Source: Acidimicrobiia bacterium (lineage in GTDB: Bacteria; Actinomycetota; Acidimicrobiia; Acidimicrobiales; Acidimicrobilacustridaceae). Taken from it: a stretch of DNA of 14,791 nucleotides. Under the pieces are notes generated by a model. It worked only from the letters and a program-made list of their open reading frames with translations. It was not told the origin of the DNA and did no database searches. Shown piece by piece: positions 5,208-11,733 of this stretch; position 1 is the first letter of the stretch, and the number at the start of each line of letters is the position of its first letter. The stretch is from the NCBI GenBank assembly GCA_016462055.1, contig JAEMTX010000028.1, positions 888 to 15,678 of the forward strand, written 5' to 3'. The position numbers and the translations under genes are program-made.

Positions 5208-6620
5208 GTGCAGGTGGACCAAGCCGAACAGTTGTGGACGAAGTGCACGGTCGCTTTGCGCGAGCAGGTCTCCGAGGCCGTGTGGATGACTACGTTCTCG
5301 ATGGTTACGCCCCTCGACCTCGACGGAACAGTGCTTTCGGTCGCCGTGCCCAGTTCTGTCGTGAAAGAACGGCTCGAGACGCGCTATCTCACCCTGGTAT
5401 CCGGGGCGCTGGCCGACATTGGGCAAAGCGATGTCTCGCTTTTCATTCAGGTCCACACCGACGTCGCCCCCCCGACTGCAAACTTCTCCCCAGCACAATC
5501 CACAGGTGAAGCCACAGATACCTCCAACAATGGGCACGGGCTGTTGACAACTCCTGCCAGTCTGGGGACAACAGCGCCCCAGTCGACGGAGCTTGGGCTT
5601 CCCGTGAACCCTCGCTACACCTTCGATGCCTTCGTCACCGGCACATCAAACCGGTTTGCTCACGCTGCCGCCCTCAGTGTCGCCGAGACGCCAGCAAAGT
5701 CGTACAACCCACTCTTTATTTATGGCGTCGCCGGCCTTGGCAAGACCCACCTTCTTCAAGCCATTGCCAACTATGTGCGAGAGATCTACCCCGGCCACCA
5801 GGTTCGCTACGTCTCAACCGAACAATTTCTCAATCAGTACGTCGACGCCATCCGTCAAAACACCATGCCGGAGTTCAAGAAGCGGTACCGCGAAATTGAC
5901 GTGCTTCTCCTTGATGACATTCAGATCATCGAAGGAAAGGAAGGCCTCCAAGAAGAGCTCTTCCATACGTTCGAGTCGCTCTATCAAGCCAACGCCCAGA
6001 TCGTGCTTTCCTCGGATCGGCCCCCCGATTCCATTTCCACCCTCGAAGACCGGCTTCGCAGCCGCTTCAAGATGGGGCTCATCACTGAGATCAACCCCCC
6101 CGAACTGGAAACCCGCCTGGCCATCCTCCGCAAGAAAGCCGAGCGAGAGCCCATCGCTCCGCCCCCCGATGTCCTTGAATTCATTGCCTCAAACATCACC
6201 AACAATATTCGTGAGCTCGAGGGCGCGCTTATCCGAGTCTGCGCATTCGCCAGCCTCACCGGCAACCCCCTCACGGTTGAATTGGCCGAAGGGGTACTCA
6301 GTGACATCCTCACCCACACCCAACCCCGGCCCATCACACCGGCGTTGATTCTCGAGAAGACCTCGGAAATGTTCGATTTCACTATCGAGGAGATCAAAGG
6401 GCAAAGCCGCCGCCGGCCTCTAGTAACCGCTCGCCAAATCGGTATGTACGTGATGCGGGAAATGACCGACCTCAGTTACCCGGCCATTGCTCGCGATTTC
6501 GGCGGACGAGATCACACCACCGTTATCCACGCTGTCGAGAAAATCAGTGGCCTCATGAAAGAGCGCCGACAGATTTACGACCAAGTCACCGAACTCACCC
6601 AACGGATCAGGAACAGTTGA
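5208..6620 (+). CDS. dnaA: DnaA chromosomal replication initiator
   Basis: DnaA is the AAA+ protein that binds DnaA boxes and melts oriC. From GTG 5208 it is 470 aa. Domain I has LWTKCTVALREQVSEAVW and the typical ERLETRYL; it is followed by a Ser/Thr-rich linker. The AAA+ domain starts at NPRYTFDAFVTG, with Walker A GVAGLGKT at 173-180, Walker B VLLLDD (Asp236-Asp237) and the arginine-finger region LEDRLRSRFKMGL. Domain IV carries the DnaA signature GGRDHTTVIHAVEKI from residue 432, which reads the box. ATG 5178 (480 aa) is the alternative start; farther upstream extension is unlike the family. DnaA-box candidates upstream suggest autoregulation. It is transcribed toward oriC. Confidence 0.97.
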   Translation: MQVDQAEQLWTKCTVALREQVSEAVWMTTFSMVTPLDLDGTVLSVAVPSSVVKERLETRYLTLVSGALADIGQSDVSLFIQVHTDVAPPTANFSPAQSTGEATDTSNNGHGLLTTPASLGTTAPQSTELGLPVNPRYTFDAFVTGTSNRFAHAAALSVAETPAKSYNPLFIYGVAGLGKTHLLQAIANYVREIYPGHQVRYVSTEQFLNQYVDAIRQNTMPEFKKRYREIDVLLLDDIQIIEGKEGLQEELFHTFESLYQANAQIVLSSDRPPDSISTLEDRLRSRFKMGLITEINPPELETRLAILRKKAEREPIAPPPDVLEFIASNITNNIRELEGALIRVCAFASLTGNPLTVELAEGVLSDILTHTQPRPITPALILEKTSEMFDFTIEEIKGQSRRRPLVTARQIGMYVMREMTDLSYPAIARDFGGRDHTTVIHAVEKISGLMKERRQIYDQVTELTQRIRNS

Positions 6621-6648
6621 TCATCATGTTCGCCGCGAATACTTTTTC

Positions 6649-6683
6649 CCGAACACCCGCGCGTGATTCCGAACACTCGCGCG
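6649..6683 (+). repeat. Direct repeat pair in oriC
   Basis: CCGAACACCCGCGCG (6649-6663) and CCGAACACTCGCGCG (6669-6683) differ at one of 15 positions and are offset by exactly 20 bp, about two helical turns. They do not resemble DnaA boxes and abut the box at 6683-6691. Confidence 0.8.
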
Positions 6684-6691
6684 GTGGACAA
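6683..6691 (-). promoter_or_regulatory. DnaA-box candidate
   Basis: TTGTCCACC on the minus strand: 8 of 9 against the TTGTCCACA variant, with the last core base changed. It directly follows the direct-repeat pair. Confidence 0.4.
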
Positions 6692-6726
6692 CCCGGTGGA
6701 CCAAGGCGCGCGCGCTACTGCATGAA

Positions 6727-6754
6727 CGGGGGACGACCAGCCAGTCATCCCCCG
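6727..6754. repeat. Inverted repeat (hairpin) in oriC
   Basis: CGGGGGA (6727-6733) pairs with TCCCCCG (6748-6754). Inside, GAC pairs with GTC around the loop CAGCCA, with one mismatch between the two stems. There is no downstream T-run. It could end the dnaA transcript weakly or be a structural origin element. Confidence 0.65.
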
Positions 6755-6778
6755 CGCTGTCACTCACGCAGTTCAGAC

Positions 6779-6787
6779 TGTGGACCG
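6779..6787 (-). promoter_or_regulatory. DnaA-box candidate (weak)
   Basis: CGGTCCACA on the minus strand keeps the TCCACA core. It lies exactly 10 bp from the stronger box at 6789-6797 in the same orientation, so both would face the same side of the helix. Confidence 0.4.
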
Positions 6788-6788
6788 C

Positions 6789-6797
6789 TGTGGATGA
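6789..6797 (-). promoter_or_regulatory. DnaA box
   Basis: TCATCCACA on the minus strand, 8 of 9 against TTATCCACA. Confidence 0.65.
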
Positions 6798-6840
6798 GGG
6801 TCGGACAACAAAACCATTCGCACGCTGGGAAAACACTGGT

Positions 6841-6849
6841 TTGTCCACA
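6841..6849 (+). promoter_or_regulatory. DnaA box (proximal to unwinding element)
   Basis: TTGTCCACA, the common high-GC actinobacterial box (8 of 9 against TTATCCACA). It overlaps the next box by two bases and points toward the AT-rich element. Confidence 0.8.
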
Positions 6850-6856
6850 ATCCACA
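6848..6856 (+). promoter_or_regulatory. DnaA box next to GC spacer and DnaA-trio
   Basis: CAATCCACA, 7 of 9 with intact ATCCACA. It is the last box before GCCC and the triplet array, the position from which DnaA loads onto single-stranded DNA in Bacillus subtilis. Confidence 0.65.
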
Positions 6857-6900
6857 GCCCTTATTACTACCACTACCTATTTCTCCTTCTTTTTTAAAAC
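6857..6900 (+). promoter_or_regulatory. Origin unwinding element: GC spacer, DnaA-trio triplets, AT-rich run
   Basis: After the last box come GCCC (6857-6860) and the triplets TTA TTA CTA CCA CTA (6861-6875). Four of these five fit the upper-strand form of the DnaA-trio, [C/T]T[A/T], with T in the middle. A pyrimidine-rich and AT-rich run with TTTTTTAAAA (6890-6899) follows. The order boxes, GC spacer, trios, AT-rich run is the basal unwinding system described for B. subtilis. Confidence 0.75.
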
Positions 6901-6939
6901 AACATCAAGTACCACCGTCTGTCAGGAAAGTGAGCCGAC

Positions 6940-8040
6940 GTGAAGTTCCGTTGTGAGCGAGATCCCCTCGTCGAAGCCATCTCCGTAGCCTCTCGTGGCG
7001 TTACTCCGCGCAGCTCCGGACGCCAAGCGTTAACCGGTCTCAACCTCGTGTTGGTTGGCAACGATCTTCAAGTAACCGGTAGCGACCTCGACCTCACCAT
7101 CATCGCGACCGCGTCGGTTTCTGGGTCTCGAGACGGCACCGTGCTCGTGCCCGCGAAACTCCTCACCGAGATTGTTCGCAATCTTCCTGAAGGTGCGGTC
7201 ACTTTTGAAGCCGACGACAACGAGGTGCGCATTGGGTCAGGGCGATCTCAGTTCGCGGTCAAAACCATCGCTATTGATTATCCGCCGATGCCTGAAGCGA
7301 CCGACTCTGCGGTCGCGATCGACGCAGCACTTTTGCGCGACGCAATTTCTCAGGTTGTTTCGGCTGCGAGCACCGACGAATCAAGAAAATTTGAACTCAC
7401 CGGCGTCTCGATTTCGGCTCACGGAACCGGAATCCGCCTTGTCGCCACCGACACGTACCGACTCGCCATTCGTGATCTTCCTGGAACCTCAATCCTCACC
7501 GAGGGCCAAAAAGTTCTTGTCCCCTCCTCGGCACTTAAAGAACTCAACCGGTTACTTTCCACCGCAGAAACTGTCACTATTCGCCTTGCTGAGCGGTACG
7601 TCTCCTTTGAAGTCGGCGGGGTTCGCCTTGTGAGCCAACTTCTCGACGGAAGCTTCCCCGATTACGAGAATCTTCTTCCCAAGACCGCGGACTCTCACCC
7701 GAACCGCCTGACTATCGAGCGCGAGATTTTCCTCGACGCGTTGAAACGCGTCGGTCTTCTTTCGAAAGAAACAACCAAGATTCGTCTCGTCATCAAAAAT
7801 GATTCAGTCGAGTTGATTGCGGAAACGTTCGATGTTGGTAAGGCTGACGAAGTGATCGACGCGCGACACGTAGGCGAAGAACTCGAGATTTCGTTCAACC
7901 CGGAATATTTACGGGCAGGAATCGAAGCTGCACCTTCTGACGAAATCACGATCGAAATTGCCAGGCCGACAAGCCCGGTTCTTATTCGAGGCAACGAGAC
8001 CGAGGATTTCTTGTACTTGTTGATGCCGATCCGCAACTGA
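6940..8040 (+). CDS. dnaN: DNA polymerase III beta sliding clamp
   Basis: The beta clamp is a ring-shaped dimer that tethers replicative polymerase and many repair proteins to DNA. The 366-aa protein has the expected length for three repeated domains. It shows the typical N-terminus MKFRCERDPLVEAI, LTGLNL, the central FELTGVSI and LVATDTYRLAIR, PSSALKEL, LLDGSFPDYENLLP, and the diagnostic C-terminus LLMPIRN that forms part of the partner-binding pocket. It starts with GTG at 6940; purines (AGGAAAGTGAG) lie upstream but the Shine-Dalgarno is weak. It directly follows oriC, and recF begins 1 nt after its stop. Confidence 0.97.
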   Translation: MKFRCERDPLVEAISVASRGVTPRSSGRQALTGLNLVLVGNDLQVTGSDLDLTIIATASVSGSRDGTVLVPAKLLTEIVRNLPEGAVTFEADDNEVRIGSGRSQFAVKTIAIDYPPMPEATDSAVAIDAALLRDAISQVVSAASTDESRKFELTGVSISAHGTGIRLVATDTYRLAIRDLPGTSILTEGQKVLVPSSALKELNRLLSTAETVTIRLAERYVSFEVGGVRLVSQLLDGSFPDYENLLPKTADSHPNRLTIEREIFLDALKRVGLLSKETTKIRLVIKNDSVELIAETFDVGKADEVIDARHVGEELEISFNPEYLRAGIEAAPSDEITIEIARPTSPVLIRGNETEDFLYLLMPIRN

Positions 8041-8041
8041 C

Positions 8042-9121
8042 GTGCGGCTCGCTCGTCTCTGGCTCACCGATTTTCGGTCCTACGCCAGCGCAGATATTTC
8101 GTTTGCACCGGGACTTACAGCACTTCTTGGCGCGAACGGTGAAGGCAAGACCAACGTGATGGAAGCGATTGGCTACCTCGCCACGCTTTCTTCGTTTCGC
8201 GGAGCACCAAACGATGCGTTGGTTCGCTCCGGCGCTTCCTCGGCGGTCATCCGCGCCGAAGGCGAACGCGAAGGCCGACAACTCTTAATTGAAGCGGAGC
8301 TCGCGTCAACGGGCCGCGGTCGAGTACAAGTCAACAAGCAGAAGCTGGCGCGAACTCGCGACCTGCTGGGTGCGTTGCGTGTCTCGGTCTTTTCGCCCGA
8401 CGACCTTGAGTTGGTAAAGGGAGGCCCAGCCGAACGACGCCATTACCTCGATGACGCTCTGGTGGCTCGCCGCCCAGCGTTTGATTCGCTGAGGTCCGAC
8501 CTCGAAAAAATTCTAAAACAGCGAAATGCGCTGTTGAAACAAGCCGGTGGCCGGCTTACTCCCGATATTGAGTCGACCCTCAGCGTTTGGGACGCAAAGT
8601 TGATTGAATCCGGAGAAGCTCTCGCGCAAGCGCGAGACGACCTAGTGACCGAACTCGCTCCCGCCCTGAACCTTGCCTACGAACAAGTCGCCGGTCGCTC
8701 GGTGCCCGTGACAACGGCCTATGACGCGCCATGGCGAGAGCAGGGACTTGCCGCAGCGCTCGAGGCGGCGCGTCGCGACGAGTTGCGCCGGGGCGTTTCA
8801 CTCGTTGGGCCACATCGCGACGATCTCGTTCTTCATCTCGACGGGTTGCCGTCGCGAACACACGCCTCGCAAGGCGAGCAACGATCATTGGCTCTGGCGT
8901 TGCGGTTGGCGGCTCACCGAGTTGTTGCCGATGCAACCGGGTCGTCCCCGATCCTTTTGCTCGACGATGTGTTTTCTGAACTCGATCCCGACCGTAGCGC
9001 GGCGCTTTTGGCCCATCTGCCGCCGGGCCAAACGGTGTTATCGAGTGCATCTGGACTGCCACCAGGAGCGAGGCCCGAACTGGTGTTACGAGTGTCGGGT
9101 GCGTCGGTTCGCCCCGAGTAA
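8042..9121 (+). CDS. recF: RecF recombination/gap-repair ATPase
   Basis: RecF is an SMC-like ABC ATPase that helps RecO/RecR load RecA at single-stranded gaps and stalled forks. The 359-aa protein begins MRLARLWLTDFRSY, typical of RecF. Walker A GANGEGKTN is at 30-38, the ABC signature SQGEQRSLALALRL starts at 276, and Walker B with the D-loop ILLLDDVFSELD is at 304-315. There is no long coiled coil, unlike SMC or RecN. The GTG start lies one base after the dnaN stop, so it is translationally coupled with dnaN. No gnd-like gene separates dnaN and recF, unlike in Streptomyces. Confidence 0.97.
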   Translation: MRLARLWLTDFRSYASADISFAPGLTALLGANGEGKTNVMEAIGYLATLSSFRGAPNDALVRSGASSAVIRAEGEREGRQLLIEAELASTGRGRVQVNKQKLARTRDLLGALRVSVFSPDDLELVKGGPAERRHYLDDALVARRPAFDSLRSDLEKILKQRNALLKQAGGRLTPDIESTLSVWDAKLIESGEALAQARDDLVTELAPALNLAYEQVAGRSVPVTTAYDAPWREQGLAAALEAARRDELRRGVSLVGPHRDDLVLHLDGLPSRTHASQGEQRSLALALRLAAHRVVADATGSSPILLLDDVFSELDPDRSAALLAHLPPGQTVLSSASGLPPGARPELVLRVSGASVRPE

Positions 9122-9155
9122 CACGAACGATCGCCCCGTTGTCGGAAGCGATCTC

Positions 9156-9161
9156 TACACT
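9156..9161 (+). promoter_or_regulatory. Leaderless-type -10 element of the dciA-like gene
   Basis: TACACT (pattern TAnnnT) ends 6 nt before ATG 9168, the spacing seen where transcription starts at the A of ATG in actinobacterial leaderless genes. No Shine-Dalgarno is visible at this start, which fits. Confidence 0.5.
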
Positions 9162-9167
9162 GCGCTT

Positions 9168-9503
9168 ATGCCATGGGAACCACTGCCTGACGCCGCGCCG
9201 AGCGATCCTGTGTCAATGAACGCCAGCCTCGATCGCATCGTTCGGCACCTGGGTGGACCTTCTGCCGACGTCACTACACGAGTGTTTGGGCGCTGGTCCG
9301 ATCTCGTTGGCGAGGCCATCGCTGCACAGAGCCGGCCAGTTTCAATGCGTGGAACCACACTTGTTGTGGCTGTTTCTGATCCGGCGTGGGCAACACAACT
9401 GCGCTTCCTTGAACACGATCTTGTCGAGCGATTGCGAACCGAACTCGGACCGAATGCAATCGACGCCATCGAGGTTCGCGTGCGACCAGAACAGGCCAGC
9501 TGA
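9168..9503 (+). CDS. dciA: DUF721/DciA-family protein (likely replicative helicase loader)
   Basis: DciA (DUF721) proteins interact with the replicative helicase DnaB and replace DnaC/DnaI as loader or operator in most bacteria; in actinobacteria the gene typically sits between recF and gyrB. This 111-aa protein has an N-terminal tail beginning MPWEPLPD, then the domain with LDRIVRHLGG, RVFGRWSDLVGEAIAAQSRPVSM, LVVAVSDPAWATQLRFLE, LVERLRTELG and IEVRVRP. The W-x2-LVG and PAWATQL blocks are the family hallmarks. The frame is open far upstream within recF, but the family-like part begins at ATG 9168, preceded by a leaderless-type -10. The gap from recF is 46 bp. The symbol is by family and position. 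Confidence 0.88.
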   Translation: MPWEPLPDAAPSDPVSMNASLDRIVRHLGGPSADVTTRVFGRWSDLVGEAIAAQSRPVSMRGTTLVVAVSDPAWATQLRFLEHDLVERLRTELGPNAIDAIEVRVRPEQAS

Positions 9504-9523
9504 CCCTGTTGCCTGTTGTTCTG
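9487..9523 (+). terminator. Imperfect inverted repeat at the end of dciA (possible terminator)
   Basis: CAGAACAGGC (9487-9496) and GCCTGTTGTTCTG (9511-9523) pair with a 3-nt bulge and span the dciA stop. No clear T-run follows, so termination is only suggested. Confidence 0.3.
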
Positions 9524-9572
9524 CGCGCGCCATGATTTGCAGCTGGTAATACCCGGAAAACACGCGTTGCAC

Positions 9573-9581
9573 TGGTAGTAT
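9573..9581 (+). promoter_or_regulatory. Candidate gyrB promoter (extended -10)
   Basis: TGG followed by TAGTAT fits an extended -10 (TGn-TAnnnT). No recognisable -35 lies 16-18 nt upstream. It would give a leader of roughly 170 nt before gyrB. Confidence 0.35.
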
Positions 9582-9598
9582 CGCAGGGCTGTGAAACG

Positions 9599-9625
9599 CG
9601 CAGTTCTCGCAGTTCACGCAGTACC
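9599..9625 (+). repeat. Three tandem 9-mers upstream of gyrB
   Basis: CGCAGTTCT, CGCAGTTCA and CGCAGTACC follow one another directly, sharing CGCAGT. They sit just downstream of the predicted gyrB -10. Confidence 0.6.
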
Positions 9626-9760
9626 GAAACCCTGTTTCATGTGCCGTGTGACGCTGTCGTTCACCGTGAACATTTCCAACAAAAACCCACCGCAAAAGTT
9701 GCACGTGTAGGTAACGCAAACAATCCACCGGCGAAGTCCCGGTAAGGGGAAGCCCAGAGC

Positions 9761-11698
9761 GTGGCGAAAACCACCGAAGAGTACGGCGCAAAAGACATCA
9801 CGATCCTCGAGGGTCTCGAGGCGGTGCGCAAACGACCCGGCATGTATATCGGTTCGACCGGTCCAGCGGGCCTGCATCATTTGGTCTACGAGGTCGTCGA
9901 TAACTCCGTCGATGAAGCGATGGCGGGCCACGCCTCCCGTATCGAAGTCACGTTGATGCCCGACGGCGGATGCGAGGTCGTCGATGACGGTCGAGGCATT
10001 CCGGTCGACAAACACCCCGATCCGAAGATGAAGGGCATGAGCGCGGCCGAGGTCGTTCTCACTGTGCTCCACGCGGGCGGCAAATTCGGCGGCGCCGGCT
10101 ACAAAGTTTCCGGCGGTCTGCATGGCGTGGGTATTTCCGTCGTGAATGCACTGTCGGAACGCGTAGAGGTCGAGATCGACCACTCGGACAACCGCCACTA
10201 CATGGACTTCACCAACGGCGGGAAACTCACCACGAAACTTGAGGTACGCGGCAAGGCCCCGAAGGGTCGAACCGGCACCACGGTTCGTTTCTGGCCCGAT
10301 CCCACCATTTTCGACGAAACGGTCTTCCGAGCGCAGACCTTGCTCGAGCGCTTTCAGATGATGGCCTTTCTTAATAAGGGCCTTGAGATTCGATTCCAGG
10401 ACAAACGTCCCGAAAGCACCCATACCGAGCCAGTCGTCTTCAAATACGAGGGCGGCATCATCGACTTCGTTCGCCACCTGAACTCTTCGAAAGAAGCGTT
10501 GTACAAGAAGGTCGGCTACTACGAACAGGCCGAAGAAGACCAAGAAGTCGAAATCGCCTTCCAGTGGAACACCGGCTTCAACGCCGACGGGATGCACTCC
10601 TTCGCAAACGGCATTGCCACGATCGAAGGCGGCATGCACGAAGAAGGCTTCAAAAAGTCCATCACGAATGTGGTGAACAAGTACGCCAGGGCAAAGTCGC
10701 TTCTTAAAGAGAAGGAAGAAAACCTCACCGGCGACGACATCCGTGAGGGTCTGACCGCAATCATTTCGGTGAAACTGCGCGATCCACAGTTCGAAGGGCA
10801 GACCAAAGGCAAGTTGGGCAATGTGTCCATGCGTTCGTTGGTCGAAAAAGCCACGAACGAACTCCTCGGCGACTGGTTTGAAGAAAATCCCACCGAGGCT
10901 CGCAAAATTGTTGGGAAAGCAACCCTTGCTGCACGGGCTCGACTCGCCGCACGCAACGCTCGCGACGCGACACGACGCAAGTCCGCGCTCGAGGGCGCGG
11001 GCATGCCCGACAAACTCAAAGATTGCGCCAGTCGTAATCCCGAGGAATGCGAACTGTTCATCGTTGAAGGCGACTCCGCTGGTGGTTCTGCTGTCGCCGC
11101 CCGCGATCCGCGCACCCAGGCAATTCTCCCAATTCGCGGCAAGATCCTCAACGTCGAGCGCGCTCGCCTCGACAAGATGTTGAAGAACACCGAAGTCCAA
11201 ACGCTCATCACCGCAATCGGAGCGGGTGTAAGTGCGGAATTCGATGTAGAAAAGATCCGTTACGACAAAGTCGTCATTATGTGCGACGCCGATGTCGATG
11301 GTTCTCACATCCGCACACTCCTGCTTACGTTCTTCTTTCGTCATATGAAAGAACTTGTCGAACAGCAGCACGTGTACATCGCACAGCCGCCGTTGTTTTC
11401 AACAGTTGTCGGCAAAGAAAAGATCTACCTCAAAGACGATGCTGCAAAGACCGTGTTCTTGAACGAGAAGCCGGAACACAAGAAAGAGTTCCAGCGCCTC
11501 AAGGGTCTCGGCGAAATGGATTTCGACGAACTCGGCGACACCACGATGGACGCCACGAAGCGCACATTGCTTCGCGTCACAGTGGAACAAGCGGCAATTG
11601 CCGACGAGGTCTTCTCGGTGCTCATGGGTGACGACGTTGAATCCCGTAAGCACTTCATTCAGACAAACGCGAAGGATGTGCGGTTCCTCGATATCTGA
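9761..11698 (+). CDS. gyrB: DNA gyrase subunit B
   Basis: GyrB supplies the ATPase and part of the metal-binding TOPRIM centre of gyrase, which adds negative supercoils. The 645-aa protein has the GHKL ATPase domain with EVVDNSVDEA (Glu44, Asn48), DDGRGIPV (75-82) and the lid GGLHGVGISVVNALS. The transducer follows, then TOPRIM with EGDSAGG (Glu436), LPIRGKILNVE and DADVDGSHI (Asp509, 511, 513), ending in the common gyrase tail with TNAKDVRFLDI. It lacks the ~165-residue insert of proteobacterial GyrB. GTG 9761 has AAGGGGA about 10 nt upstream. gyrA begins 35 nt after the stop, so the two form an operon. Confidence 0.98.
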   Translation: MAKTTEEYGAKDITILEGLEAVRKRPGMYIGSTGPAGLHHLVYEVVDNSVDEAMAGHASRIEVTLMPDGGCEVVDDGRGIPVDKHPDPKMKGMSAAEVVLTVLHAGGKFGGAGYKVSGGLHGVGISVVNALSERVEVEIDHSDNRHYMDFTNGGKLTTKLEVRGKAPKGRTGTTVRFWPDPTIFDETVFRAQTLLERFQMMAFLNKGLEIRFQDKRPESTHTEPVVFKYEGGIIDFVRHLNSSKEALYKKVGYYEQAEEDQEVEIAFQWNTGFNADGMHSFANGIATIEGGMHEEGFKKSITNVVNKYARAKSLLKEKEENLTGDDIREGLTAIISVKLRDPQFEGQTKGKLGNVSMRSLVEKATNELLGDWFEENPTEARKIVGKATLAARARLAARNARDATRRKSALEGAGMPDKLKDCASRNPEECELFIVEGDSAGGSAVAARDPRTQAILPIRGKILNVERARLDKMLKNTEVQTLITAIGAGVSAEFDVEKIRYDKVVIMCDADVDGSHIRTLLLTFFFRHMKELVEQQHVYIAQPPLFSTVVGKEKIYLKDDAAKTVFLNEKPEHKKEFQRLKGLGEMDFDELGDTTMDATKRTLLRVTVEQAAIADEVFSVLMGDDVESRKHFIQTNAKDVRFLDI

Positions 11699-11733
11699 GG
11701 AAGCCGCCCGACGACAGGAACCACAGGCAACAG

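Larger units (their letters stand above)
6621..6939. other. oriC: Origin of replication oriC (dnaA-dnaN intergenic region)
   Basis: The 319-bp gap between dnaA and dnaN has no supported gene. It contains a 15-bp direct repeat at 20-bp offset (6649-6683), CCACA-type DnaA boxes on both strands (6683-6856), a hairpin (6727-6754), DnaA-trio-like triplets (6861-6875) and an AT-rich run with TTTTTTAAAA (about 6880-6900). Gene orientation supports it: everything from rpmH leftward is on the minus strand and everything from dnaN rightward on the plus strand, co-directional with forks leaving this point. Only dnaA runs toward it. Confidence 0.93.
9504..9760. other. dciA-gyrB intergenic region
   Basis: A 257-bp gap with no supported gene. 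It holds an extended -10 candidate TGGTAGTAT (9573-9581), a near-copy TGGTAATAC 29 bp upstream, three tandem 9-mers (9599-9625), the palindrome GTTCACCGTGAAC (9659-9671) and the gyrB Shine-Dalgarno region AAGGGGAAG. Gyrase promoters are usually supercoiling-sensitive, and the complexity here is compatible with that, but no regulator can be named. Confidence 0.55.

Noticed and set aside
9633..9671. TGTTTCATGTG and GTTCACCGTGAAC as additional parS sites
   Set aside because: The first is only a half match; the second has an extra central base that destroys the parS symmetry.
9591..9710. 39-residue leader-peptide ORF upstream of gyrB (GTG to TAG)
   Set aside because: No good Shine-Dalgarno, no run of regulatory codons and no attenuator-like hairpin pair after it; probably chance.
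9614..11371. 585-codon open frame antisense to gyrB
   Set aside because: It is a shadow of a strongly conserved GyrB frame; its residues follow GyrB codon constraints and show no domain of their own.
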